Of a DNA stretch of 29,168 bases, positions 7,281 through 16,728 are shown one piece after another. A model generated the notes under the pieces. It saw nothing but the letters and a program-made list of their open reading frames with translations. It ran no database searches and had not been told where the DNA came from. This DNA comes from JAAYDY01 sp964500225 (lineage in GTDB: Bacteria; Planctomycetota; Phycisphaerae; FEN-1346; JAACEH01): NCBI GenBank assembly GCA_964500225.1, contig CAZCOA010000037.1:1-29168 (forward strand), given 5' to 3'. The number at the start of each line of letters is the position of its first letter. Positions within the stretch are counted from its first letter, which is position 1. Position numbers and translations under genes: made by a program.

Positions 7281-8720
7281 GTGGAACATCTGGCACAGCA
7301 GGCTGTGGACTGCATGAAACGGTGCGGCGTCGCCTATGGCGACGTGCGCTTTGTATCCGAGCGCGAACAGGACATCGCCGTCAGCAACGGAACGGTCCAA
7401 ACCCTGACGGACGAGCGGAGCTGCGGGTTCGGCGTTCGCGTTCTGGTCAATGGAGCGTGGGGCTTCCATTCGTCGTGCGAGGTGACCGACGCAGAGATCG
7501 AGCGCGTGGTTCGTCAGGCATGCGCCATCGCAGCGGCCAGCGCCCTGACGGCGGCCGAGCCGGTGCGTCTGGCGGAGGCGGAGCCCTGCCGGGGCCGGTA
7601 CGTCACACCGTATCAGAAGGATCCGTTCGAAGTGCCTTTGGCGACGAAACTGGAGACGCTGATCGCCGCGAGCCGCGCCATGATGGGCGAGCCGGTGGTT
7701 CTGGCCCAATCGTTCTTCAAGGCCTGCGAAACGGTCAAGATGTTTGCTTCAACCGAAGGCGCCCTGGTGCGGCAACGGATTGTGGAGACCGGCGGCGGCA
7801 TCGCAGCCACGTCCGTCCGCGACGGGCAGATGCAGGTGCGAAGCTATCCGAACAGTTTCCGCGGCAACTTCGCCACGGCCGGATACGAGTATTTCGAGCA
7901 GATGGCCATTCTGTCGCAGGCCGAACGCGTGCGGCAGGAATCGGTGGCCCTGCTCTCGGCGCCGCAGTGTCCGAGCGGCCGGCGGACCATCATTCTCGAG
8001 GGCGGACAACTAGCCCTCCAGGTTCACGAATCCATCGGCCACCCGATTGAGCTGGACCGCGTCCTCGGCATGGAGTCGGCATACGCCGGCGACTCGTTCC
8101 TGACGCTGGACAAGCTGAACACTCTTCAGTACGGGTCGCCCCTGGTCAATGTGGTGGCCGACGCAACGGTGCCGGGGGGTCTGGGCACGTTCGGTTACGA
8201 CGACGAGGGCGTGCCCGCGCAGCGAACGCCCATCATCACCGAGGGCCGTTTCGTGGGCTACATGTCCAGCCGCGAGACCGCACCCTGCATCGGCCGCACC
8301 AGCAGTGGCGCCATGCGGGCCAGTTCCTGGAGCCGCACGCCGCTGATCCGCATGACCAACGTGAATCTGTTGCCGCAGCAAGGAACGCTCGACGAGTTGA
8401 TCGCCGACACGGACGACGGTCTGCTGATGGCGACAAACCGCTCCTGGTCGATTGACAACAAGCGGCTCAATTTCCAGTTTGGCACCGAGATCGCCTGGGA
8501 AATCAAGAAGGGAAAGCTGGGCCAGGTATTCAGGAATCCGACGTACACGGGCGTCACGCCGGAGTTCTGGAACTCGTGCGACGCAGTGTGCGGCCCGTCG
8601 GAGTGGAAGCTTTTCGGAACGCCCAACTGCGGCAAGGGACAACCCTCGCAGACCGCCCACGTCGGTCACGGCGTGGCGCCGGCACGATTCCGCAACGTTG
8701 AAGTCGGAGTGATGAAATGA
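7281..8720 (+). CDS. tldD: TldD-family metalloprotease subunit
   Basis: The protein has 479 residues from GTG 7281, preceded by GGAGGGA at 7268-7274; the GTG at 7266 would leave almost no leader after the promoter. TldD is the catalytic half of the TldD/TldE protease, which degrades unfolded peptides and trims leader peptides in E. coli. The zinc motif is H249-E-S-I-G-H254 (HExxxH), and the third ligand is the Cys of PNCGKGQPSQ (C450), followed by the family motif VGHGVAPARF. The order N-domain, HExxxH, C-terminal Cys is normal. It overlaps the next gene by ATGA, as expected for partners made together. Confidence 0.94.
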   Translation: MEHLAQQAVDCMKRCGVAYGDVRFVSEREQDIAVSNGTVQTLTDERSCGFGVRVLVNGAWGFHSSCEVTDAEIERVVRQACAIAAASALTAAEPVRLAEAEPCRGRYVTPYQKDPFEVPLATKLETLIAASRAMMGEPVVLAQSFFKACETVKMFASTEGALVRQRIVETGGGIAATSVRDGQMQVRSYPNSFRGNFATAGYEYFEQMAILSQAERVRQESVALLSAPQCPSGRRTIILEGGQLALQVHESIGHPIELDRVLGMESAYAGDSFLTLDKLNTLQYGSPLVNVVADATVPGGLGTFGYDDEGVPAQRTPIITEGRFVGYMSSRETAPCIGRTSSGAMRASSWSRTPLIRMTNVNLLPQQGTLDELIADTDDGLLMATNRSWSIDNKRLNFQFGTEIAWEIKKGKLGQVFRNPTYTGVTPEFWNSCDAVCGPSEWKLFGTPNCGKGQPSQTAHVGHGVAPARFRNVEVGVMK

Positions 8721-10066
8721 CCACCGATTATCTGAACAGGGACTACCTGCTCGGTCTGGCCGAAAGCCTTCTTGCGGCAAGCGAAGCCGACGAGACGGAA
8801 GTCGTCCTGATGACGGGCGAGGATTACCTGACGCGGTTTGCGAAGAACCGCATACACCAGAACGTCGGCAGTCGTCATGCCAGCGTGACGGTTCGTGCCG
8901 TGGTGGGCAAGCAGATCGGCGTGGCACAGGCTGAGAGCTTGGACGAGGCGTCACTTCGCGATACGCTGGCCAAAGCCCAGGACATCGCGGGTTTCTGCCC
9001 GCCGATTGAGGACTTCAAGGGGCTTCCCAAGCCCGGCAGGATTCGCCCCATCGAGGCGTTCGATGAGGCGACGGCCCGAACGTCGCCCGAGGAACGAGCG
9101 CGGATCGTCGTGGAGCTGGTGTCCGCGGCCAAGCGCCGCCGCGCGGAAGCAGCCGGTCTGATTCAGACCCAGGCCGGCGCCATCGCCGTGGCGAATTCCC
9201 ACGGCATCCGGGCCTATCATCGCATGACCGGGGCCCAGTTCCAGACCGTGGTGACCTGTGGTGACGGAAGCGGCTATGCCGGGTCGGAGGGCACGGCACT
9301 GAGCGATCTGGACGCGCGCGGCGTCATTCGTGACGGCGTGGGCAAAGCCGCCCGAAGCCGCAACCCGCAGCCTATCGAGCCGGGCGAGTATGACGTGGTG
9401 CTGGAGCCGGCGGCCGTGGGGGCGCTGGTGGACATGCTCGGCTACTCGGGCTTCGGCGCCAAGGCATTCCAGGAAGGCCGCAGCTTCATGAGCGGCAAGA
9501 TCGGCCAGAAGGTCACCGGCGATGCCATCACGATCGTGGACAACGCACACGACCCGCGGCAGAAGGGGTTGCCGTTCGACTTCGAGGGCGTGCCGCGGAA
9601 GCGCGTGAAGCTGATTGACCGCGGCGTGGCGGCGGGGGTGGTGTACGACAGTTACCTGGCGGGCCGCGAGGCCGGGCGTCGCGCCTCGACGGGCCACGCC
9701 CTGCCCCCGAAGTACGCTTCGTACGGAGCCATGCCGATGAACCTGCTCGTCTCGGGTGGCGACCAGTCGCTGCGGTCGCTCATCGCGGGGACGGAGCGAG
9801 GATTGCTCGTGACACGGTTCCATTACGTCAATTTCGTCGAGCCGGTCCGCGCGGTGCTCACGGGCATGACGCGCGACGGCACCTTCTGGATCGAGAACGG
9901 CAAGATTGCCCATCCGATCCGCAATCTTCGGTTCACCGAAAGTGTCATTGAGGCTTTTGAGCGTTGCGACGGCCTGTCGCGGATGCGTCGTCGCGTCGAG
10001 GGCGGCGCGGTGTGCCCGGCGATGCGAATCCGCGGTTTCCGATTCAGCGGGAAGACCGAGTTCTGA
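8717..10066 (+). CDS. tldE: TldE/PmbA-family protease subunit
   Basis: The 449-residue protein starts by a 4-base overlap with tldD. It belongs to the PmbA/TldE family, the non-catalytic partner of TldD: it shares the fold but has no HExxxH motif, here as in other members. Recognisable parts are VVGKQIGVAQAESLDEASL, NSHGIRAYHRMTGAQF, and the C-terminal LVTRFHYVNFVEPVRAVLTGMTR-like region (rough positions 350-385). TldD and TldE form a heterodimer with the active site enclosed. The dehydrogenase gene follows after 26 bases. Confidence 0.92.
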   Translation: MTTDYLNRDYLLGLAESLLAASEADETEVVLMTGEDYLTRFAKNRIHQNVGSRHASVTVRAVVGKQIGVAQAESLDEASLRDTLAKAQDIAGFCPPIEDFKGLPKPGRIRPIEAFDEATARTSPEERARIVVELVSAAKRRRAEAAGLIQTQAGAIAVANSHGIRAYHRMTGAQFQTVVTCGDGSGYAGSEGTALSDLDARGVIRDGVGKAARSRNPQPIEPGEYDVVLEPAAVGALVDMLGYSGFGAKAFQEGRSFMSGKIGQKVTGDAITIVDNAHDPRQKGLPFDFEGVPRKRVKLIDRGVAAGVVYDSYLAGREAGRRASTGHALPPKYASYGAMPMNLLVSGGDQSLRSLIAGTERGLLVTRFHYVNFVEPVRAVLTGMTRDGTFWIENGKIAHPIRNLRFTESVIEAFERCDGLSRMRRRVEGGAVCPAMRIRGFRFSGKTEF

Positions 10067-10092
10067 GCAGTGCTAATGAAGAGAGGTGCAGT

Positions 10093-11124
10093 ATGAAAGC
10101 CGCCGTTCTGCACGCCAAGCGTGACCTGCGCGTAGAAGAGCGTCCCCAGCCCAGCCCCACAGGCACGCAAGTACTGATCCGCGTTCGCGCCGTGGGCGTC
10201 TGCGGCAGCGATGTCCACTACTACACGGAAATGCGCATCGGCGACCAGGTGATCGCCAAACCGCAGGCCGTGGGCCACGAATTCGCCGGCGAAGTGGCGG
10301 CCGTGGGCCCCAAGGTCGAGCACTTCAAAGTCGGCGACCGCATCTGCGTGGAACCGGGGCTGAGCTGCGGCAAGTGCCGCCAATGTCGCGAAGGGCGGCC
10401 CAACTGCTGCCCGAACGTGATCTTCTACGGCACGCCGCCGGTCGAGGGGGCGTTGCAGGAATTCGTTCTGGCCGACCAGGAGCAGTGCACGCTCCTGCCC
10501 GCAGGCATGAGCTTTGCCGAGGCGGCCATGCTCGAACCGCTCCAGGTGGGCGTCCACGCCTTCAACCTGGTGCCGTGCGTGCCGGGCGACTGGGTGGCCA
10601 TCGTCGGCGCCGGCAGCATCGGCCTGTCGTGCCTGGCGATGGTCCGCGCCGCCGGGGCTACCAGGATCATCGTCACGGACAAGCTGGACTATCGCCTTGC
10701 CCTGGCGAAGAAGCTCGGGGCGACGCACACCGTCAACGTCGAGCGCGAGGACGCCCTTGCCGCCGTGAAGAAGATCACCGACGGTCAGGGCGCCGACGTG
10801 GTGTACGAGGCGACCAACAGCGTGAAGGGGCTGCCGCAAGCGGTAGCCCTGGCCCGCATCGCCGGCCGCGTGGCGGCCATCGGCATTCCGCCGGTGGACG
10901 AGATTCCACTGCCCGCCTCGTTCCCGCGACGTAAACAGCTCACGGTGCAGTTCATCCGGCGCAGCGCCCACAGCATCCGCCAGGCGCTTGAGCTGGTCGC
11001 CACCGGCAAGATCGACGTGAAGCCCTGGATCACGCACCGCTTCCCGCTGGCCCGTGTCAAAGAGGCCTTCGACCTGGTGGACGCCTACGGCGACGGCGTG
11101 CTGAAGACGGTCATCGAGATGTAG
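10093..11124 (+). CDS. Zinc-dependent medium-chain dehydrogenase, sorbitol/L-iditol type
   Basis: The protein has 343 residues. ATG 10093 has GAGAGG at 10081-10086; upstream in-frame starts fall inside tldE. Catalytic zinc ligands are C37 in GVCGSDVHYY and H62-E63 in VGHEFAGEV. The structural zinc site has C92, C95, C98 and C106 in SCGKCRQCREGRPNCC. The cofactor-binding motif is IVGAGSIGLSC, and the Asp in VTDKLDYR suggests NAD rather than NADP. The VHYY segment is typical of polyol dehydrogenases (sorbitol, xylitol, L-iditol), which oxidise a secondary alcohol to a ketose. The exact substrate cannot be read from sequence. It is probably cotranscribed with tldDE, though no functional link is obvious. 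Confidence 0.9.
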   Translation: MKAAVLHAKRDLRVEERPQPSPTGTQVLIRVRAVGVCGSDVHYYTEMRIGDQVIAKPQAVGHEFAGEVAAVGPKVEHFKVGDRICVEPGLSCGKCRQCREGRPNCCPNVIFYGTPPVEGALQEFVLADQEQCTLLPAGMSFAEAAMLEPLQVGVHAFNLVPCVPGDWVAIVGAGSIGLSCLAMVRAAGATRIIVTDKLDYRLALAKKLGATHTVNVEREDALAAVKKITDGQGADVVYEATNSVKGLPQAVALARIAGRVAAIGIPPVDEIPLPASFPRRKQLTVQFIRRSAHSIRQALELVATGKIDVKPWITHRFPLARVKEAFDLVDAYGDGVLKTVIEM

Positions 11125-11160
11125 TCCACATGCCGATGGGCCACTCCAACCTGGCAGGGG

Positions 11161-11682
11161 CTATTCCTTCGCCGCCTTGGCCGGGGCCTCGGCAGTCATC
11201 AGGGCGAAGCTGTCGACGCACTCCTTGATTTTGGCCCCGACGGCCTTCCACTGCCCTTCTGCCGCTGCGCCGGTCGCCAGATAGACCTTGCCGTTTCCGC
11301 CGATGGCCTTGGCGCAGAAATGCAGATCGTTTCCCTGCAGCGACCCGCTGTATTCCATGGTGAAGACGCCCTTGACCAGTTGCTCGGAGACGATGGTGAG
11401 CTTCATATCGCCAATCTGCTTGAGACTCAGCGTTCGGTAGTCGTCCATGGAGCCGGGGAACTCCTGCACCTGGACATTGACGTTGGGGGCGAATCCGTCC
11501 GACGGCGGCATGAACATGATCAGGGCCTGCCCCGTCCCCTGCCCCATCTCATCCAGCGGCGCAATGGAGAATCCGCTATTCGGGAACTTCAGCGGCTCCG
11601 ACGGCTTGCCTGCCGGAGCGGCAACCACCACGGCCAGAACGCCAAGGCACACTGCGGATGCTACCAGAATGCGGTTCAACAT
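11161..11682 (-). CDS. Small secreted protein, possibly DcrB/PsbP-like
   Basis: The 173-residue protein starts at the ATG at 11682, with GAGGAGA just upstream on the minus strand. The N-terminus MLNRILVASAVCLGVLAVVV is a clear signal peptide or anchor. The mature part begins with SEPLKFPNSGFSIAPLDEMG and runs as alternating strands to a C-terminal Ala/Lys-rich tail. The FP-x-GFSI opening, the middle LIMFMPPSD and the closing helix containing VGAKIKECVDSF recall small exported DcrB/PsbP-like proteins, but the match is by eye only. It has two mature Cys. It lies 103 bases after the LptC-like gene on the same strand and may be cotranscribed. Function is unknown. Confidence 0.7.
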   Translation of the reverse strand: MLNRILVASAVCLGVLAVVVAAPAGKPSEPLKFPNSGFSIAPLDEMGQGTGQALIMFMPPSDGFAPNVNVQVQEFPGSMDDYRTLSLKQIGDMKLTIVSEQLVKGVFTMEYSGSLQGNDLHFCAKAIGGNGKVYLATGAAAEGQWKAVGAKIKECVDSFALMTAEAPAKAAKE

Positions 11683-11785
11683 GGGTTCTCTCCTCGACCT
11701 GGACAACCTGTTCGATATGAAGTGGGTGCAACACGCAGTTGCCGCCCGCCGGTTCTGTGGACCGCCGTGGAGGCGATGCTTACGG

Positions 11786-14700
11786 TTACTTGAAGGCGTC
11801 CATATCCCTCGCCGTAATGGTAATCTCGCGAGGGTTGATAGCCTTGACCTCGCGTTTCTCGCGATAGTAGAACAGCTTGTCGCCGCCCCAGCGGTCGAAG
11901 ATCTGCCGCTGCTCGTTCTGGACCCAAATGGCCGCCGGCTGTGCCTGCGATCCCGTCAGAACGAGCATATCTTGCGGCAGATCGTATGTGATCCGCGTGC
12001 CGCGGGCGTGATAGTCGCCGTCCTTGAAAAAGACCCGCTCCGTGGCCACAAGCTGCTGAAGGTCGATGCGGCGCTTGCCGGAGGCGTCCGCGGCGGCCGT
12101 CTCGGCAAAGAATAGCCGCAGATCCTGGCACCACAGGGTGCTGGTGCCGCTGAGGCGGCCGACGTCCTTGTCCTGCGGAATCAGGCCCTGGCTTCGCCCC
12201 ACGACGCGCGCTACCACGTCCTCACCGAAATAGGCCACGGCCCGCTGCCGCTCGAAGATCATCTCCTTTTTCCATGCGACGCGTGTCGAAGTGCGGGCCG
12301 TCCGCTCGTGCGGCGGTTTGGCCGAGGGCGTCCGGTCCACCTCGATGACCGTCAACACGCCGGCGCCCGGCACATAGGCCTTCTCTTTCTCGGCGTTGTA
12401 CTCGAGTTTTTGCGACTCGATGGTCGATACGCTCACCAATTTGGTCGGGTCCTCGGGCGTCTGCACCAAGCGGGCAACCACGTTTTCGATGGCCGTCAGC
12501 CGCGACAGGTCCTTCTCGCCAATGAGTTTCGACGCATCGTCCTCGCCGGCGGCTTTCCTGCTCGCGGCGTCCTTGGGCCGATCCGTGAAGAAGACCCACA
12601 GGTCGCGGCACTCGACCGACGCACTGGGCGTCCGGGCCTTGGCGTCGCCCATGAAGTGCGACTGGTTGGCCTTGCCGTCGAAGAACATGCTCTCGGTCCA
12701 TGTGATGTTCAGCGGCATCGGCTCCCTGAGCTTCTCGCCCTCGGGACCGCGAGAGCTGAGAACGCTGAGCGATCCCGGCCCTGTCACCTCCGCCCTCTGA
12801 GCCGAGTTCACGGCGACGATCTTCTCGCCGCGCAGCTTGTTGGCCCCCGAGGTCACCAGAGCCTGCCGCTGCCGCGTACCGCGAAGCTCCACGCGCTCGC
12901 CGTCGTCGGTCATGTTCAGGCTATCGGCCTCCGCGTAGTACCCCTCCTGCCGCACACGCACGTCGGTTTCGGCCCTCACGGCCGAAGCCTTCGCGGACTT
13001 CGGATCGTTCGGGTCCTCCTTGAACGTGATCCAGAGCTTCTCGGCCTCGATGTCGCCGGCCTTGGAAGACTTGTCCTTGCCTGCCCCACGCACCTTGCCG
13101 CCGGCGTGCATGGCGCCCACACGACTGCCGCCGTCGGCCAGCCGCACGAAATCCGCCTCCAGATGCTCGCAGGCCAGATCGCCGATGGCCATCGAACCGC
13201 CGCCTTCGGGCTGGCTTGCGGCCACCTGGCCGTCGGCCTCCAGACGCATCACCGCCTGCGTTCCGTCGGCCGTCGGCGGGAAGAATCCGATGCGAATCCG
13301 GTCGCCGGCCAGCGTCTGACGACCACGCCACAGGGACGCCTTGCCGCTGAAGTCGGCGACCTGGATGAAGTTCCGCTCTTGCTGTTTGCCGTCCACCGTG
13401 ACAGTGTGAGGCTCGTAACGGATGCTCATCCAGTCGCTCCACCGGGCGCGGAAAGGCTCGTCTTCGTCGCTCTGGCCGGCGGCGGCGCCAAGACCCAGGC
13501 CGCGACCGCCCACCTTGCCCACCAGGCTTCCCCGGCCGTCCACACGGGCCGTGCCGGCCACCTGATCGAACGTAAATTGCCTGCCGGTGACCGTCGCCGC
13601 GTCCTGAACGACGGTGGCGTCCCGCGTATCGGATCCGCGGAGCCGTCCCTTCTTCGATGTGTCGTCGTACTGGAAGGACTCGCCGCGTGCTTCCATGCCC
13701 CTGTCCACCAGGAGCACAGGCGTCCCGGTGGCAGCAATCCGGAACTTGACGGGCGGCCCATGGACCGCCTGAGGCGTCAGCACCAGCGGCCCATCGCAAA
13801 CGATGTCCAGGGGAACCCCATCGCGCATCTTGCCGGCGGCCTTGTCGGACATCGGCGTGGAGGTCGCCACAGCCGGCCGGTCGCCGGACCGGCCGGCCCG
13901 CGCCGTCGATCCAGACGAGGGCGTTGCGGGACGTTCGGAGGTGGACGCGCCGGTCGCCGCGGGGTCGCCGGTCTGGGCATTCCTGACGCTCCTCGATGAG
14001 GACTTGTCCGGCAGGACCAACGTCACGCGGTCCCCCTCCAGGCGGCGTTCGCCCTGGACGGCTCGCACATTCCGGACGAGCAGAATGTGTATGAGTTGCT
14101 GGTCCTCGTCGGCTGCCACAGCGGCGGGCTCGGGACGTGGGCCGGAGGAGGCCGCCGCCCTGGCGGTCGTGCCGCCGGCCGTCGAAGGCCTACCACCCGC
14201 GTTCCCCGCCGACGGGGCACCGGACTGCGGCGGCTGCGGTGAGGACGGAGTGGCATTCCGGCCACTTTCGCTCCGGTCCTCACCCATCAAGCTGACGCCG
14301 AACCGCTCGCTTCCGGTCCGCAGCACCACATGAACCTTATCCAACAGCCGCAGTTGCCGCAGTTCGCTCTTGCCGCGAACGAGGTACAGGACCATGCCGA
14401 CGGCATCGACGTCGCCTTCGGGGCTTCGGACCGTGACGGGGTCGTCGGTGAAAAGCTTCGACAGCGGCGCGTCGCGCCCGACGGCGGCGATCTCGCTGTC
14501 GCCTTCACCTCGGGGCAGGTCGTCCATTGTCGCTACACGGACGTAATCAATGTGGTCCATGGTGATGACCACATCGTCGGCCGGATCGCCCGGAGTGCCG
14601 CGATCGTGCCGCAGCATAACGCCGTCGGTCAGGCGACCCCGGCTGATGTCGTCGTATCCGTTCAGCGGGCCGCCCACCGTGTCGAAATAGCCGTTCGGAG

Positions 14701-15049
14701 CCTTGACGTTGACCACCTCGCCCTTGTCTGAGTAGATGAAGAACTCGGGTTCGACGAGATGAGTGCGCGTAGTGCCGGGCTCGGGGGCCATTTTCCTGGC
14801 CCGAATCACATGGCGGAGGCGGTTGGTCTCAGGGTCGCGGACGATGATCTCGAAATCCGATTCGGCGATAGCAGTGCCGGCCTCGCCCACTTCGATGGCG
14901 CCCGAGGTTTCGTCGCTCACCTGCTGCGGATCGACCTGGAACAGGCCGCCAACCCGCCCGTACTCGAATCTCTGAAGGTGCCGCAGCAGCAGGGCCAGGA
15001 ACACCATGGCCAGCACGCTGATGAGAATGGTCATCGTCCGTCGGAACAT
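11786..15049 (-). CDS. Giant LptC/OstA-like LPS transport protein
   Basis: The protein has 1087 residues from the ATG at 15049, with GGAAGG upstream and only 16 bases after the kdsC stop. It starts with one membrane anchor (ILISVLAMVFLALLLRHL), then an LptC-like beta domain (about 40-250: SDFEIIVRDPETNRLRHVIR, FFIYSDKGEVVNVKAPNG). Two low-complexity linkers rich in Ser, Gly, Ala, Pro, Thr and Arg follow (about 258-314 and 350-405). The rest is a chain of OstA/LptA-type strands, for example RRLEGDRVTLVLPD, SLWRGRQTLAGDRIRIGF, NKLRGEKIVAVNS and RGTRITYDLPQDMLVLTG. LptC is normally about 190 residues and LptA about 180, so this looks like LptC fused to several LptA-like units. A periplasmic bridge for LPS in one polypeptide is inferred. 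No lptA or lptB lies in the window. Confidence 0.8.
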   Translation of the reverse strand: MFRRTMTILISVLAMVFLALLLRHLQRFEYGRVGGLFQVDPQQVSDETSGAIEVGEAGTAIAESDFEIIVRDPETNRLRHVIRARKMAPEPGTTRTHLVEPEFFIYSDKGEVVNVKAPNGYFDTVGGPLNGYDDISRGRLTDGVMLRHDRGTPGDPADDVVITMDHIDYVRVATMDDLPRGEGDSEIAAVGRDAPLSKLFTDDPVTVRSPEGDVDAVGMVLYLVRGKSELRQLRLLDKVHVVLRTGSERFGVSLMGEDRSESGRNATPSSPQPPQSGAPSAGNAGGRPSTAGGTTARAAASSGPRPEPAAVAADEDQQLIHILLVRNVRAVQGERRLEGDRVTLVLPDKSSSRSVRNAQTGDPAATGASTSERPATPSSGSTARAGRSGDRPAVATSTPMSDKAAGKMRDGVPLDIVCDGPLVLTPQAVHGPPVKFRIAATGTPVLLVDRGMEARGESFQYDDTSKKGRLRGSDTRDATVVQDAATVTGRQFTFDQVAGTARVDGRGSLVGKVGGRGLGLGAAAGQSDEDEPFRARWSDWMSIRYEPHTVTVDGKQQERNFIQVADFSGKASLWRGRQTLAGDRIRIGFFPPTADGTQAVMRLEADGQVAASQPEGGGSMAIGDLACEHLEADFVRLADGGSRVGAMHAGGKVRGAGKDKSSKAGDIEAEKLWITFKEDPNDPKSAKASAVRAETDVRVRQEGYYAEADSLNMTDDGERVELRGTRQRQALVTSGANKLRGEKIVAVNSAQRAEVTGPGSLSVLSSRGPEGEKLREPMPLNITWTESMFFDGKANQSHFMGDAKARTPSASVECRDLWVFFTDRPKDAASRKAAGEDDASKLIGEKDLSRLTAIENVVARLVQTPEDPTKLVSVSTIESQKLEYNAEKEKAYVPGAGVLTVIEVDRTPSAKPPHERTARTSTRVAWKKEMIFERQRAVAYFGEDVVARVVGRSQGLIPQDKDVGRLSGTSTLWCQDLRLFFAETAAADASGKRRIDLQQLVATERVFFKDGDYHARGTRITYDLPQDMLVLTGSQAQPAAIWVQNEQRQIFDRWGGDKLFYYREKREVKAINPREITITARDMDAFK

Positions 15050-15065
15050 GAGGCCTTCCCCGCCG

Positions 15066-15587
15066 TCAGGCGTCGGACCGTGTGTAACGGGCCATGATCG
15101 CGTCCCAGCGGCCCTGCGCTTTGAGAATCCATTCAATGACTTCTCGCACGGCCCCCTGCCCTCCGCCGAGGGCCGTCACACGGTGTGCCGCAGCCCGGAC
15201 CTCGGCCACGGCGTCGGCGACCGCCACCGGGCAGCCCACCCGGAGCATCACCGGCAGATCCGGCAGATCGTCGCCCACGTAGGCAGCTTCGTCCGCGGTG
15301 CAGCCCGCCGCCTGGAGAATCCGCTCCATGGCCGGCCACTTGTCTTTGGCGCCCTGTTCAACCAGAGAAATCCCCAACTCCGCAGCCCGCCGCTCCGTGG
15401 CGGCGCACGAACGCCCCGACAACAGCGCGGCCGTGTGCCCGGCCCTCATCCAGTATTTCAGGCCCGAACCGTCGCGGACGTGGAACTGTTTGGTCTCGGC
15501 CCCGGTCGAATCGTAGATGATCCGCCCGTCGGTCAGCACGCCGTCCACGTCGCAGACCAGAAGGCGGATTCGCACAAGGTCGCTCAC
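15066..15587 (-). CDS. kdsC: 3-deoxy-D-manno-octulosonate 8-phosphate phosphatase
   Basis: The 173-residue protein starts at the GTG at 15587, with GAGGAGA four bases upstream. It is a HAD-superfamily phosphatase without a cap domain. Motif I is CDVDGVLTDG with D13 and D15, motif II is the Ser of LLSGRS, and motif IV is YVGDDLPDLPVM. KdsC removes phosphate from Kdo-8-phosphate to give free Kdo, a core sugar of lipopolysaccharide. Its neighbours are kdsD upstream and the LptC-like gene downstream, the same order as kdsD-kdsC-lptC in E. coli, which supports the assignment. The 64-base gap from kdsD and the 16-base gap to the next gene suggest one transcript. Confidence 0.94.
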   Translation of the reverse strand: MSDLVRIRLLVCDVDGVLTDGRIIYDSTGAETKQFHVRDGSGLKYWMRAGHTAALLSGRSCAATERRAAELGISLVEQGAKDKWPAMERILQAAGCTADEAAYVGDDLPDLPVMLRVGCPVAVADAVAEVRAAAHRVTALGGGQGAVREVIEWILKAQGRWDAIMARYTRSDA

Positions 15588-15651
15588 TTCGTCTCCTCGA
15601 AAGCGTTAGGTAGGCTACGACGGCGCGGTACAGACAGCCCTCCGGACAACC

Positions 15652-16647
15652 TTAGCCCTCGGCCAGCCCCACTTCGACCAGATCCTGAATATCCACCAGC
15701 CCGACCACCCGGTCGGCGGCATCGACCACAGGAAGCTCGTCGATGTGGTACTCGTTGATAATGTGCAGCGCCTCGGAGGCCAGGCGGCCCACCTGGATCC
15801 GCTTCGGCTGTCGCACCATGACCTCGGCCACCGGCCGGTCCAGTACCGAGGCGTCGCCGCCCTCGAGCAATCGCCGCAGGTCCGCGTCCACGAAAATGCC
15901 CGTCAACTTACCCTGGTCATCGACAAGCACGGCCGCACCGCTGCGACGTTTGATCCGGGTCAGCGAACACAGCACCTCGCGAACGGTCAGCCGGTCGCTG
16001 GCCAGGGGCAGCCGATCGTCCTTGCGCATGACCTCCTCCACCTTCAGCAGTTTGCGACCCAGGCTGCCGCCGGGATGGAACAGGGCGAAGTCCTCTTCCT
16101 TGAAGTTGCGCATCTTCAGGACGGTCAGAGCCAAGGCGTCGCCGAGGGCCAGCATGGCGGTGGTCGTGACGCTTGGTGCCAGGCCCAGCGGACAGGCCTC
16201 TTGGAGCTCGCCCAAGTTCAGCACCACGTCGGCATGGCGGCCGAGGGTCGAGTGGGGCCGTCCGGTCATGGCAATGATCGGCGTGCCCATCTTCTTAAGC
16301 TGCTGCAGAAGGCGGGTCACCTCGTCGGTCTCGCCGCCATAGCTGTAGATCAGGGCCAAATCGTTGCGCCGCACGCGGCCCAGGTCGCCATGGATCGCCT
16401 CGGCGGCATGAAGAAATATGCTGGGCGTACCCGTGGAACAGAGGGTGGCACTGGTTTTCTGGGCCACGAGCCCCGCCTTGCCGATGCCCGAAAGTACAAC
16501 AGTCCCGCGACATTCGTACACCATTCGAACAGCTTTCTCGAAGGCATCATCGAGGCGTGCCGCAAGCCCTCTGACGGCGGCCGCCTCGGCGTCGATGACG
16601 CTTCGGGCGTACGCCAAGTCCACAGCCGGCTGGGTGATAGAATCCAT
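15652..16647 (-). CDS. kdsD: D-arabinose 5-phosphate isomerase
   Basis: The 331-residue protein starts at the ATG at 16647, with GAGGGAAG upstream. An N-terminal SIS sugar-isomerase domain (about 30-180) carries VVLSGIGKAG, STGTPSIFLHAAEAIHGDLG and SYGGETDEV. Two CBS domains (about 205-331) end with INEYHIDELPVVDAADRVVG and LVDIQDLVE. This architecture and length are those of KdsD/KpsF, which convert ribulose 5-phosphate to arabinose 5-phosphate, the first step of Kdo synthesis. It is the first gene of the minus-strand LPS operon and has its own promoter. Confidence 0.95.
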   Translation of the reverse strand: MDSITQPAVDLAYARSVIDAEAAAVRGLAARLDDAFEKAVRMVYECRGTVVLSGIGKAGLVAQKTSATLCSTGTPSIFLHAAEAIHGDLGRVRRNDLALIYSYGGETDEVTRLLQQLKKMGTPIIAMTGRPHSTLGRHADVVLNLGELQEACPLGLAPSVTTTAMLALGDALALTVLKMRNFKEEDFALFHPGGSLGRKLLKVEEVMRKDDRLPLASDRLTVREVLCSLTRIKRRSGAAVLVDDQGKLTGIFVDADLRRLLEGGDASVLDRPVAEVMVRQPKRIQVGRLASEALHIINEYHIDELPVVDAADRVVGLVDIQDLVEVGLAEG

Positions 16648-16728
16648 CGGGGCACTTCCCTCTCACACAGGATGCATGGGCCGCAGTGGCTGCTCAGACC
16701 ACCGGCCGCCGCACCTTTCCAGCCGACC

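Noticed and set aside
12308..13999. 563-codon open frame on the plus strand opposite the LptC/OstA-like gene
   Set aside because: Antisense shadow of a GC-rich gene. Its product is Arg/His/Gly/Leu-rich without recognisable domains, while the minus-strand frame has an anchor and OstA-type repeats.
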